NCBI RefSeq assembly: GCF_004799445.1
Contig: NZ_SSNA01000170.1
Span: 1 to 64,000 of the forward strand
Direction: 5' to 3'
DNA from: Bradyrhizobium sp.
GTDB lineage: Bacteria; Pseudomonadota; Alphaproteobacteria; Rhizobiales; Xanthobacteraceae
Length of the DNA stretch: 64,000 nt
Below the pieces are notes generated by a model. That model saw nothing but the letters and a program-made list of their open reading frames with translations, made no database searches and was not told where the DNA came from. Shown here piece by piece: positions 34,405-43,448 of the stretch (position 1 is its first letter; every line of letters begins with the position of its first letter). A program made the translations under genes and the position numbers.

Positions 34405-35007
34405 ATGAGATTTCGTTTTATAATGGCGGCGGGTATCGCGGCAGTTCTTTCATTGCCCTTGGTGGCGCAGGCTCAAGGCATTGTCAGGGGCGCGGAAGAA
34501 GGCGCCGCCGAGGGCAATCGTGCTGCCGGGCCGGTTGGAGGCGCGGTCGGCGGTGCGGTGGGCGGCATCGTCGGTGGCGTTGAGGGAGTGCTGGGAATTC
34601 CGCAACGACATGGTTCGACCTACGCCCGCGACCGCTCGGACCGCGCTGAACTCACCGCAAACCAGATCACCAATGACTTCGCTGCGCGCACGGCCCGTAT
34701 CAAAGCTGACCTGCGCCTGACACCGGAGCAAGAGAAGAACTGGCCTGGCTTCGAGAGTGCCATGAGCGACATGGGCAAGAGGTACGGTGATCGCCAGACC
34801 GCCGTACAAGCCAACCGCACACAGCAGAAAGCTCCCGGCGACGTTATCGAGCAATTGCGCGACGAGGCGCAGTTCCTGAGCGATCGCTCCGTCGATCAGA
34901 AGACGCTCGCCGACGCCGCCCAACCGCTATATGCAAGCCTCGATGATCAACAGAAGCGGCGCTTCGCGAAAGAACTTATCGACGTGAGTCGTTGGCCGGC
35001 TCCGTGA
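34405..35007 (+). CDS. Exported Spy/CpxP-like LTXXQ-motif protein
   Basis: 200 aa with a signal peptide (1-23). A Gly/Val-rich segment (GGAVGGAVGGIVGGVEGVLG) precedes a helical part with the LTPEQ motif (DLRLTPEQEKNWPGFESAM), as in Spy/CpxP periplasmic chaperones. The region NQITNDFAARTARIKADLRL is helical. The ATG has GAGGAG upstream. It faces the CsbD gene across a region with two FNR/FixK2-type boxes. Confidence 0.8.
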   Translation: MRFRFIMAAGIAAVLSLPLVAQAQGIVRGAEEGAAEGNRAAGPVGGAVGGAVGGIVGGVEGVLGIPQRHGSTYARDRSDRAELTANQITNDFAARTARIKADLRLTPEQEKNWPGFESAMSDMGKRYGDRQTAVQANRTQQKAPGDVIEQLRDEAQFLSDRSVDQKTLADAAQPLYASLDDQQKRRFAKELIDVSRWPAP

Positions 35008-35070
35008 TCGAGAAAATGGGCGCCTAGACTCGAAAAAGTGGACTGAAACGACAAACGCACGGAGACGAAA

Positions 35071-35235
35071 ATGTCGATTGGGACAATTATACTTATCATT
35101 CTTGTAATCGCTCTGCTTGGCGGCTTTAGCGGAATCGGTGGCGGCCCCTTCTATGGCACCGGATATTATGGCGGTGGAGGCCTGGGCCTGATCATCGTCA
35201 TTCTGCTGATTTTGTTGCTGCTCGGCAGACTTTAA
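35071..35235 (+). CDS. DUF3309-type small membrane protein
   Basis: 54 aa: two hydrophobic helices (IILIILVIALLGG; LGLIIVILLILLLLGRL) around a Gly/Tyr segment (GGGPFYGTGYYGGGGLG). GGAGAC precedes the ATG. A rho-independent terminator follows seven bases after the stop. Function unknown. Confidence 0.75.
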   Translation: MSIGTIILIILVIALLGGFSGIGGGPFYGTGYYGGGGLGLIIVILLILLLLGRL

Positions 35236-35241
35236 ACTCTT

Positions 35242-35273
35242 AAGCGGTCCGCTGTGGCGGGCCGCTTTCTTTT
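35242..35273 (+). terminator. Rho-independent terminator
   Basis: AAGCGGTCCGC and GCGGGCCGCTT form an 11-bp stem with one G.U pair and the loop TGTG, followed by a T-rich run. It ends the Spy-like/DUF3309 unit and lies before the convergent ABC-F gene. Confidence 0.85.
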
Positions 35274-35319
35274 GGACCATCTCGTCGCAACCGTTCCCAA
35301 ACCGCGACGATGACCAGCG

Positions 35320-36942
35320 CTAGCTGTGCAGGCCCGGCGCCTCATGGCCGGTGCGCGCGACATATTCGGTGTAGCCGCCGCCATACTGGTGAATGCCATC
35401 GGGCGTCAATTCCAGCACCCGGTTCGACAAGGCTGCCAGGAAATGCCGGTCGTGCGAAACGAACAACATGGTGCCTTCGAACTCGGACAGCGCGTTGATC
35501 AGCATCTCCTTGGTCGCCATGTCCAGATGGTTGGTGGGCTCGTCCAGCACCAGGAAATTCGGCGGGTCGAAAAGCATCTTCGCCATCACCAGCCGCGCCT
35601 TCTCGCCGCCCGACAGCACCCGGCACCTCTTCTCGACGTCATCGCCGGAAAATCCGAAGCAGCCGGCCAGCGCCCGCAGCGAGCCCTGCCCTGCCTGCGG
35701 GAACGCATCCTCCAGTGACTGGAACACGGTGCGTTCGCCGTCGAGCAAATCCATGGCGTGCTGCGCGAAGTAGCCCATCTTCACACTGCCGCCGAGCGCC
35801 ACCGTGCCATCGTCCGGCGGCGTGGAGCCCGCCACCAGTTTCAATAGCGTGGATTTTCCGGCGCCGTTGACGCCCATCACGCACCAGCGCTCCCTGCGGC
35901 GGACCATGAAATCCAGCCCGTCATAGATCATCCGATTGCCGTAGCCCTTCTGCACCCGCTTCAGGCTCACGACGTCCTCACCGGAGCGCGGCGCGGGGAG
36001 AAAATCGAACTCGACGGTCTGGCGGCGCCTCGGCGGTTCGACCCGCTCGATCTTCTCCAGCTTTTTGACCCGGCTCTGCACTTGCGCCGCGTGCGAGGCG
36101 CGCGCCTTGAAGCGCTCGATGAATTTGATCTCTTTCGCCAGCATGGCCTGCTGACGCTCGAACTGGGCCTGCTGCTGTTTCTCGTTCAGCGCGCGCTGTG
36201 CCTCGTAGAACTCGTAATTGCCGGAAAAGGTGGTCAAGGAGCCGCCATCGATCTCCACCACTTTGGTAATGATGCGGTTCATGAACTCGCGGTCGTGCGA
36301 GGTCATCAAAAGCGCGCCCTCATAGCCCTTCAGAAACTGCTCCAGCCAGATCAGGCTCTCGAGATCGAGGTGGTTGCTGGGTTCGTCCAGCAGCATGGCG
36401 TCGGGCCGCATCAGGAGAATACGCGCCAGCGCGACGCGCATCTTCCAGCCGCCCGACAGCGCGCCGACGTCGCCATCCATCATCTCCTGGCTGAAGCTCA
36501 AACCCGCCAGCACCTCGCGCGCGCGGCCCTCCAGTGCGTAGCCGTCGAGCTCCTCGAAGCGGTGCTGCACCTCGCCATAACGCGCGATGATATCGTCCAT
36601 GTCATCGGCGCGAGCCGGGTCCGCCATCGCGGCCTCAAGCTCCTTCAGCTCGCCAGCCACGGCGCTGACCGGGCCGGCGCCGTCCATCACCTCGGACACG
36701 GCGCTGCGGCCGGACATCTCGCCGACGTCCTGGCTGAAATAGCCGATGGTGACGCCACGATCGACCGCGACCTGGCCCTCATCGGGTTGCTCCTGGCCCG
36801 TGACCATTCGGAACAGCGTCGTCTTGCCGGCGCCGTTAGGGCCGACCAGGCCGACCTTCTCACCCCTCAGGAGCGCCGCGGAGGCCTCGATGAAGAGAAT
36901 TTGGTGGCCGATCTGCTTGCTGATATTGTCAAGTCGAATCAT
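35320..36942 (-). CDS. ABC-F family ATPase
   Basis: 540 aa with two ABC domains and no membrane part. First Walker A GPNGAGKTT (about residue 36), signature LSGGWKMR, Walker B MLLDEPSNHLD; second Walker A GVNGAGKST, signature LSGGEKAR, Walker B FLVLDEPTNHLD. The linker region is rich in Lys/Arg and Gln. ABC-F proteins of this class act on the ribosome; antibiotic protection should not be assumed. ATG at 36942 chosen over an in-frame GTG at 36948. Confidence 0.92.
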   Translation of the reverse strand: MIRLDNISKQIGHQILFIEASAALLRGEKVGLVGPNGAGKTTLFRMVTGQEQPDEGQVAVDRGVTIGYFSQDVGEMSGRSAVSEVMDGAGPVSAVAGELKELEAAMADPARADDMDDIIARYGEVQHRFEELDGYALEGRAREVLAGLSFSQEMMDGDVGALSGGWKMRVALARILLMRPDAMLLDEPSNHLDLESLIWLEQFLKGYEGALLMTSHDREFMNRIITKVVEIDGGSLTTFSGNYEFYEAQRALNEKQQQAQFERQQAMLAKEIKFIERFKARASHAAQVQSRVKKLEKIERVEPPRRRQTVEFDFLPAPRSGEDVVSLKRVQKGYGNRMIYDGLDFMVRRRERWCVMGVNGAGKSTLLKLVAGSTPPDDGTVALGGSVKMGYFAQHAMDLLDGERTVFQSLEDAFPQAGQGSLRALAGCFGFSGDDVEKRCRVLSGGEKARLVMAKMLFDPPNFLVLDEPTNHLDMATKEMLINALSEFEGTMLFVSHDRHFLAALSNRVLELTPDGIHQYGGGYTEYVARTGHEAPGLHS

Positions 36943-37195
36943 GTGCACGCGCGGCTGGAGAGAACGTTTCGGCCGCTCTTAAGCCATGGGGTGCGCTTGC
37001 GGAAGTGTGTTTCGAAAGCACCAGGACCGGTTCTTTTGCATGCAAGGACCTGGTCGAGCAAGACTCCCGCCGCCTCGGCCGATATCATCGTAATCCACAG
37101 CGCAGTACGACGCGTTGGAGACAGACTCGTCATCTCGGCGGTAAGTTCAGGCGGTGACGAGGGCTGCGTCCAGCCCGACCTCAACGGGAAATAGC

Positions 37196-37465
37196 ATGAC
37201 ACACGCTTTGCTTCTCAATCCATTCAATTCAACGCATAATTCGACCCAGGAGCCAGCCCCAATCGTCAACCGGCGCAAGTCGTCGCCAGCGACACGGTCG
37301 ACGCCGGTCTGCTCGCACTGCCAATCTGACGACATCATCGCCCAGGCGACCGCCCAATGGAGCAATGAATCGCAGGAATGGGAATTGGCCAACACCTTCG
37401 GCCAGCCGGCTCACTGTACCCGTTGTAACAGCCCCTGCGGCATCGTCTGGCTACCGCTCAGCTAA
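37196..37465 (+). CDS. Small zinc-ribbon protein
   Basis: 89 aa. One CxxC at CSHCQ (about residue 39) and one at CTRCNSPCG (about 74) suggest a zinc ribbon. The N-terminal 35 residues are low-complexity. The start follows ACGGGAA. No known family. Confidence 0.55.
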   Translation: MTHALLLNPFNSTHNSTQEPAPIVNRRKSSPATRSTPVCSHCQSDDIIAQATAQWSNESQEWELANTFGQPAHCTRCNSPCGIVWLPLS

Positions 37466-37591
37466 AATCTCAGCGTCCCGGTCCGACTTTGCCGACCTGT
37501 CAGGCTCGCGGCACGGCGAGCCCTGACCCGCTGTCCCGACGTCGCTCAGGGGACAGCGGCAGGTACTTTATCGCGTCCTGACGGGCGGTTT

Positions 37592-38209
37592 CTACTTCAG
37601 CTCGGTGATGACAGCACTTCCCGCATCTCGAACCAGGAGCTCGGTGTGGGTGCGGTCGCGCCGGTTGAATCGGATGTCGGCAGATTTGTATTCATTCAGA
37701 ATGCTTCTGCCGTCCGGCTCGGTCGATTTCAGGGCTGTGTCCTCCAGGTACACGACCACAACATCCTTGTCATGGAAGTGCATGGGTGTGGGTTCGCCTA
37801 GGTTCCAGCGATAACGCCAGACGATGACGCGATCGTTTTCCAGAATCTTCTCGATGTGAGGCCGGGGATAGGCATCGGGATAGCCGGAATTATTTGGAAT
37901 CGGGGCCACCGGATGGTCCTTCAATTCGATGATCACGGTGCGTGACCCTGCCGTGCCGACCGTGTCGCTGGCGTGACCGAAGACGGCATTGCCGGGTTGG
38001 GCCAAAGAGATGGCCACGAAGTCGTGGGCGGCGGCGGGAAGTTCGCCCGTCGTGTCCCAGACCGTGACGCGTTCGTTATCGATAACCGAGCGCACCGCCA
38101 GGGCCGCCGCCTGCATCATTTTTGCGCGGCTCTCATCCGCAGCCAGGGCCGCGACGGAGATGGTGACACCCATCAGGGTAATCAGGGCGGCGATGCAGCG
38201 TCTTCTCAT
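37592..38209 (-). CDS. Exported cupin-like protein
   Basis: 205 aa with a signal peptide (1-24). Metal-binding cupin features are EPTPMHFHDKDVVVVYLED and, further on, RRDRTHTELLVRDAG. A first, divergent barrel half (VWDTTGELPAAAHDFVAISL) may make this a bicupin. Not linked to a pathway. AGAGG precedes the ATG at 38209. Confidence 0.75.
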   Translation of the reverse strand: MRRRCIAALITLMGVTISVAALAADESRAKMMQAAALAVRSVIDNERVTVWDTTGELPAAAHDFVAISLAQPGNAVFGHASDTVGTAGSRTVIIELKDHPVAPIPNNSGYPDAYPRPHIEKILENDRVIVWRYRWNLGEPTPMHFHDKDVVVVYLEDTALKSTEPDGRSILNEYKSADIRFNRRDRTHTELLVRDAGSAVITELK

Positions 38210-38336
38210 GTCGGGCCTCTTTCCACGCATTGATTTCAGACCACAGGGTTGATTGCGGGCGGTTATAGCGCGCAGCCCCATTTGTCCAATCAATCGCGCT
38301 TGAGGCAATAGCTGAACCGATCGCCATCGGCCGTGA

Positions 38337-38620
38337 TCAGACCCGCGGGTTGCGGTCGGGAAATGCACCGGCGGGATCGGCGTTCAGGTTTCAGGCAATC
38401 TGCGCGCCGTTAGCGACGCGCGGCGGGCCGCCGCGATCGTGGGGCTGGACGTGATCTGCCAGCCGGCATTCATTGACGCCAATGATTTGCGCGCCGGCAC
38501 GTTGGTCGCGATTAATCCGGATCAGCCGACCATCGAGCTTGCCGGCATCCGTGCCGTCTTCCTGCCAGACCGCGACCATTACGATCCGCTTTACACCCGA
38601 ACCACCCCAGGACAGCGGCT
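38337..38620 (+). pseudogene. LysR-type substrate-binding domain fragment
   Basis: An open stretch reads NLRAVSDARRAAAIVGLDVI followed by CQPAFIDANDLRAGTLVAIN, which aligns by eye with the C-terminal effector domain of LysR regulators (the loop around GLGIxxQPxFIxxxDLRAGxLV). There is no helix-turn-helix upstream (an in-frame stop lies at 38334) and the end runs into the PilZ gene. It is a decayed end of a lost gene. Confidence 0.5.
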
Positions 38621-38621
38621 T

Positions 38622-39335
38622 CTAGGCGTCCATCTTCTCGACAAGGGATTCATCGGGCTCGGACACAGCCTTCGCGGCACCGGAAGCGGACCCGGTTATC
38701 GGCCGGGCGATAAAGCGGTCGAGGTCGTTCTGGTTCAGCTTCTCGACGAATTTGACCGCAAAGCCACCGGCAAAAATCCTCGTGACGCGACCGACGCAGG
38801 TCCCGACGGCAAGCGGCGTGCCAATCTCCGGCTGCAGTTCAGCGGAGACCGCGGCTCCAGTCGCCGACATGTCGATGATAAAGCAGGTATGGATCGCGCC
38901 GTCGGCCAGGGTCAGCGTCGAATGCGATTGGGCCGGGACCACGCGCGGATGTCTTCGCAGATCGATGATCGCGGGATCTTTCTGCTTCTCTTCCAGCCAG
39001 GTGAGCTTGTTCGAGAGCCTCTCCCGCGTGGCGTAGCTCACGTCGAGTTCGAGCAGAAAACCGCCGGGCCTGGTGTCGCTGATGTGGCCATCGAGCTTGC
39101 CGAAATCACGGAAATACGATGTCAGGCTGTCGCCAACCTTGCCGACGACGGGCACGTCCACCATCATCCGGTATGGCGAAACACGCGTGGTGCGGCAGGC
39201 GAAGGTGCGAAGCTTTCCCTGCGGATCATACCAGTTCGGGAGCGTATAGTGCCCGTTCACCGCGATATTGACGGCGCGCTGCTTGAGAAACCTTTCGGTC
39301 GACACGGCAGAGATCCCCTGGGACAACAGGCCCAT
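38622..39335 (-). CDS. PilZ-domain protein
   Basis: 237 aa. The second half holds a PilZ-like domain: RRHPRVVPAQSHSTLTLADG with the RxxxR motif variant, and DMSATGAAVSAELQPEIGTP, the D/NxSxxG motif. An N-terminal half of the same fold appears as RTTRVSPYRMMVDVPVVGK. PilZ domains bind cyclic di-GMP. Neighbours do not show the target process. Confidence 0.8.
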   Translation of the reverse strand: MGLLSQGISAVSTERFLKQRAVNIAVNGHYTLPNWYDPQGKLRTFACRTTRVSPYRMMVDVPVVGKVGDSLTSYFRDFGKLDGHISDTRPGGFLLELDVSYATRERLSNKLTWLEEKQKDPAIIDLRRHPRVVPAQSHSTLTLADGAIHTCFIIDMSATGAAVSAELQPEIGTPLAVGTCVGRVTRIFAGGFAVKFVEKLNQNDLDRFIARPITGSASGAAKAVSEPDESLVEKMDA

Positions 39336-39550
39336 TGCCTAGTGGCGCCAGCTTAACGAAAGAGGGAAGAAAGATGCCTATCGTCCTTTAACCTTACCAA
39401 AGTCTTCGGCAGCCGGTGAATGACGTCGACCTTGCGACGACGTTCCCGCTTTTGCCCCCTGTTTCCCGGGCTCACGTCAACGCCGTCGCCAGGATGCCGC
39501 CGATCAGGAGATATTTCGTCGCGGTGTTGCGGCCTGCTGCGCCGGGAACC

Positions 39551-41377
39551 CTACAATCCCTGGATCAGCCCGGCGTCGATCAGCAATCGATTGAAGCGTC
39601 GGGCCTCCGCACCATCCTTGCAGGAATAGAACAGGCCCTCGCATCGCAACATGATCTGCTTCTGCTCCTCGAACGAAGAATCGAGCGGGATGCCGGCGGC
39701 TTCCTGGATCACCAGCGGCAGATAGGGCCCGTCGATCGTTTGCATGACGGCGGGACTCTTGACCGGCTCGAAGTTGATCGCGTCGATCGCGTAATAGGTC
39801 GCGTAATAACGCGGGTCGTAATTCTCCAGCTTCTTGCCGACACCGGCCTCATCGAGATCGGGATCGAGCACATGCGGCGAGAATTCCGGCTGATGGTCGC
39901 CATAGCGCACGATCAGGAACGGCTCCGCCGGAAACTTCTTTTTCAGCCCTGCGACGAATGCGGTGTAGTCGTCGGTGCTCATCGCCTGCCGGCGCAGATA
40001 TTCATCGACCACCGGTTCGTTGCCGGGATCGCGCCAGGCGGGCATCAGATCGGGACGAAACCGAGTCTCCCAGGGGAAGTGATTGGCGGCGAGATAGACG
40101 AACATGAACAGCGGCGTTTTAGGGGAGTGCTGCGACATCAGGCCCAATGCTTTATCGTAGAAGAAGCTGTCGGGCTCGACATCCCTGGCACCCAGATCAT
40201 GCGCGTCGTAAAAATGCTGGATGCCGGTGGTCAATTGGAAACTGCGCGCACTCATGAACGCGCCGAAGGCGGGATAGAGCGAAATCGTGTCGTAGCCGCA
40301 GCGGCGCAACGCCAGCGGCAGCCCGCGTTCGACGCGGCCCGACGCGATGCGGGTGACGAAATAAGCGAACCGGCCGAACGAGCGTGACGACAATCCGGCC
40401 AGCACGTTGTATTCGGTGAACCAGCTCGGGCCGCCATTGCTCTCGGCCAGGAATTTGCGCTCGACGCCGTCGAACGACTTGAAATGCCTGCCGTAGCCCG
40501 CGGGCACCTTGACGCCACCCGCCTGCCGAATATCGAAACTGGACTCATCGTGAACCATGATGATGTTCGGCCGCCGCCCCACCGGGCTGCAGGAATCCAG
40601 CAGTGGCATCTTCAGACGCGAGGTGGCGACCGCGTCCGATTCCATGAATCCGTAATGGATGAAATCCGACACGGCGGTGACGCCCGAACGGGAAAATTTC
40701 GACAGGTAGCCGTCGTCATAGTAGCCGCGCCAGGCTTCATCCGGCCATACGATGGAAAATCCGACCAGCGCCGCCAGACAGGCGAGCTGGCAGGCCAGCG
40801 CCGGCAGGCGGCGGATACGAAACGGATCGAGCCACCACAGCGAATACATCAACGGGACGATGACGAGGGCGGTCGCTATCACCGACCAGCGCAGATTGGG
40901 AAAGATCGTAAACAGGAACGCCGCGGTGTCGCGGTCGATCACCATCAGGTCGACGAAGTTCGCGGTCATTTGCACAATATCGTGCTTGAGCCGCGACAGC
41001 AGGATCAGCACCACGACTAGCGTCAGCGACAGCGCGCCCGACAGCGCCGGACGCCGCAATAGCGCGATCCAGAAGAAGTTCAGAATTCCCCATGACAGCA
41101 GAAACCCGGCGCGCGAAGTGAAGTCGGTTTCGGTCTCCAGCATCACGGCCAGCGCCGCCAGATGGGGCGCGGCGACCGCCAGCAGCCGCCAGATTCCGAC
41201 CGCGGCAAGGCCGGTCGAGGCGGCGGCAGCGGAGGGTCCTGAATTTGGCGGGATCGCCATGGGTTTGGGACGCAACTGCAACCCGGCAGACCCTTTGGCC
41301 TTGGCTGGCGACGACCAGGAGACGCACGGCGCAGCCGGAGCCTGCGGCGTGTCATAAAAATGTAAGGGAAACGTCAT
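39551..41377 (-). CDS. Membrane-anchored sulfatase-like phosphotransferase (LTA synthase-like)
   Basis: 608 aa. About five membrane helices (roughly 45-210) are followed by a sulfatase/alkaline-phosphatase fold: NIIMVHDESSFDIR, FLAESNGGPSWFTEYNVLAG with the likely nucleophile Ser/Thr region, and RYGDHQPEFSPH near the C-terminus. This fold transfers phospho-head-groups (glycerophosphate or phosphoethanolamine) to envelope glycans or lipids. The acceptor is unknown. The first ATG is kept; MAIPPNSG at 41260 is an alternative. Confidence 0.82.
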   Translation of the reverse strand: MTFPLHFYDTPQAPAAPCVSWSSPAKAKGSAGLQLRPKPMAIPPNSGPSAAAASTGLAAVGIWRLLAVAAPHLAALAVMLETETDFTSRAGFLLSWGILNFFWIALLRRPALSGALSLTLVVVLILLSRLKHDIVQMTANFVDLMVIDRDTAAFLFTIFPNLRWSVIATALVIVPLMYSLWWLDPFRIRRLPALACQLACLAALVGFSIVWPDEAWRGYYDDGYLSKFSRSGVTAVSDFIHYGFMESDAVATSRLKMPLLDSCSPVGRRPNIIMVHDESSFDIRQAGGVKVPAGYGRHFKSFDGVERKFLAESNGGPSWFTEYNVLAGLSSRSFGRFAYFVTRIASGRVERGLPLALRRCGYDTISLYPAFGAFMSARSFQLTTGIQHFYDAHDLGARDVEPDSFFYDKALGLMSQHSPKTPLFMFVYLAANHFPWETRFRPDLMPAWRDPGNEPVVDEYLRRQAMSTDDYTAFVAGLKKKFPAEPFLIVRYGDHQPEFSPHVLDPDLDEAGVGKKLENYDPRYYATYYAIDAINFEPVKSPAVMQTIDGPYLPLVIQEAAGIPLDSSFEEQKQIMLRCEGLFYSCKDGAEARRFNRLLIDAGLIQGL

Positions 41378-41423
41378 CCCGGCGCAACAGAATCGGTAAC
41401 CGCCGGTTGCTCACCGGGCCGCT

Positions 41424-42239
41424 TTATGATGGCCCGGCCTGCAAAAGCTCAACATAGCGCGCCGCCGAACGCTCTACCGCGCGGGCGCCGCCGGACATCA
41501 CCTGCCGCCCGGGGAAGGCACCGCAGATCCGGTCGAACCGCCACGGCGCCAGGGTGTCGGCGATACGGCGCACCGTCGCTGCTGCGAGCGGCAGCATGTT
41601 CGGATAGCTCCAGAGAAATGACACGCGGCTGAGGTCCGCCGCTACCTGCACAATGTCGCCGCTCAAGATCGCGCCGCGCCCATCGGCGCCATCAGCCCAA
41701 TGCAGCACCGTGCCGCCCGGAAAATGGCCGCCCAGCCGCAGCAACGTCACGCCTTGCGCGATCTCCAGCGTCTCGCCATCCCAATGGCGGATCGCGGGAT
41801 CGGGACGCATCACCCAATCGGCGTCGGCAACGTGCAGGTGGACAGGACAGTCAAAGGCACGCGCCCAATCCTGCATGCAGGTATAGTAATGCGGATGTGA
41901 AATCGCGACCGCGACGAGGCCGCCCAGTGCGCGAACCAGCGTTTCGGTCGCGTCGTCCAGGAGCGCAATACAGTCCCACAGAACATTCCCCGTGGGGGTC
42001 CGCACCAGCAGCGCGCGCTGGCCGATACCGAAACCCGGTTGGGTATGGATCTCGAACAGATCCGTTTCCAGCCGCCGCCAGGCGTTGGCGTGTCCGCCCG
42101 AAAGCCGCTCCGGCGTTGTCCAAAGCTGTCCGCCGCGCGGCACGAACTGCCGTTCATCTTCGCAGATCGGGCAGCCGGAGGGCGGTTCGGGCGTTTCCGG
42201 GTAGGAGGTGCCGCATGTGTTGCAGATATGGATCGGCAT
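41424..42239 (-). CDS. MBL-fold metallohydrolase with rubredoxin-like zinc motif
   Basis: 271 aa. The N-terminus (CNTCGTSY, then GCPICEDERQFVP) is a rubredoxin-like metal knuckle; the rest is a beta-lactamase-type barrel. The usual HxHxDH motif reads SHPHYYT here, so the Asp-His pair is absent, while later segments (GGHFPGGTVLHW, ILSGDIVQV) are kept. This is a known variant subfamily; catalysis is unproven. CAGGAA precedes the ATG. Confidence 0.82.
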   Translation of the reverse strand: MPIHICNTCGTSYPETPEPPSGCPICEDERQFVPRGGQLWTTPERLSGGHANAWRRLETDLFEIHTQPGFGIGQRALLVRTPTGNVLWDCIALLDDATETLVRALGGLVAVAISHPHYYTCMQDWARAFDCPVHLHVADADWVMRPDPAIRHWDGETLEIAQGVTLLRLGGHFPGGTVLHWADGADGRGAILSGDIVQVAADLSRVSFLWSYPNMLPLAAATVRRIADTLAPWRFDRICGAFPGRQVMSGGARAVERSAARYVELLQAGPS

Positions 42240-42285
42240 CAAACAATTCCTGATCGCCGGAGATGACAACGCAGATTCGCCGGAC

Positions 42286-43137
42286 TCATGCCGGCGGCAT
42301 CAATCCGAGACGCCTGGCGATGATCCTGTCGACCATCCGCTTCGGCAGCACCGCCGTGATGAAGTGCCGCATCGGATCCGGCGTGATCGAGTAGCGCACT
42401 TTTGGGCTCGCCGATGTCAGGGCGTCCACGATCGCTTCGGCAATCTTTTCCGGCGGCAATCCGTTTTCGCCGAGCTGCCGGGTGAATTTACGGATTTTCT
42501 CCAGCGCCGGGAAAAACGGCGAATTCCTGTAGCCGGAAATGTCGGCTTCTTCGGCCTTGCTCCAGATCGGCGTCTTCACCGCGCCTAGCGCCACGATGAT
42601 GACGTCGATGCCGAACAGCATCATTTCGCGGCGCAGGCTCTCCGACAGGCCCTCGATCGCGTGCTTGGAGGCCGAATAGGCCGACAGCAGCGGGTTGCCG
42701 TTCTTTCCGGCGACCGAGCTGACCATCACGATCCGCCCCTTCGCTCCCTTCAGCGACGGATCGGCGCCGAGCAGCGGACCGAAAGCTTGCGTGGCGATGA
42801 TTGGCCCGATCACGTTGACGTCCAGCTGGCGGCGGAATTCATCGGCGGCGAGCCCCATCACCGGTCCGGCCACCGCGATGCCGGCATTGTTGACGAGCCC
42901 CGCCAGCGTCTCGCCATTCAGCGCGGCGCGGACCTCGCGGGCAGCCGCCAGCACCGCGGCTTCATCGGTCACGTCGAACAATAGCGGGGTAAAATTCGCC
43001 CCGAATTCGCTTCTGAGGCGGTCGGCGTCGGCCTGCTTGCGTACGCTGCCGAACACGCGAAATCCGCGGGTCAGCAGGAGCTTCGCCGTGGCCCAGCCGA
43101 TGCCGGTGGAGGCTCCGGTAATGACGACAGATTGCAT
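42286..43137 (-). CDS. SDR-family oxidoreductase
   Basis: 283 aa. Cofactor motif TGASTGIGWATAKLLLTRGF, NNAG motif, catalytic Ser in VMVSSVAGKNG and YSASKHA. The start MQSVVITG at 43137 follows GGAG. It differs from the SDR at 30115. Substrate unknown; it is the upstream neighbour of the MBL-fold gene on the same strand. Confidence 0.9.
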   Translation of the reverse strand: MQSVVITGASTGIGWATAKLLLTRGFRVFGSVRKQADADRLRSEFGANFTPLLFDVTDEAAVLAAAREVRAALNGETLAGLVNNAGIAVAGPVMGLAADEFRRQLDVNVIGPIIATQAFGPLLGADPSLKGAKGRIVMVSSVAGKNGNPLLSAYSASKHAIEGLSESLRREMMLFGIDVIIVALGAVKTPIWSKAEEADISGYRNSPFFPALEKIRKFTRQLGENGLPPEKIAEAIVDALTSASPKVRYSITPDPMRHFITAVLPKRMVDRIIARRLGLMPPA

Positions 43138-43448
43138 GATTGACTCCAGCTCCCAGAGGCGCGGCGGACCATTTGTAACCCGAACGGGGTCTTGCGCAAT
43201 CGGCGAAGGGGGGAAAAACCCCGCCGCTGTTGACGATTTGTGCCTGTCCAAGTTCAGCCGGCCAGGGTGTTTTTTGACACACGGCATTTGCCCCCTTGCC
43301 GCGAAGGTCTCTCCATGACGCTCGTCCGGGCCATGCGCGGCACCCAGCCCGGACGCGGCATCGTCACGCCGTCGGTCCTGCGTGATCGCGCATCCCGTAT
43401 TTCTACGGATGGCTGCATTAACGCGAGCGTAGGGCACGGCGGCCACTG

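Noticed and set aside
35320..36942. Antibiotic-resistance ABC-F protein
   Set aside because: It is similar to housekeeping ABC-F ATPases and has no resistance context.
39430..39550. Open minus-strand stretch ending YLLIGGILATALT after the LTA-like gene
   Set aside because: Looks like a membrane helix but has no start codon in frame; not called.
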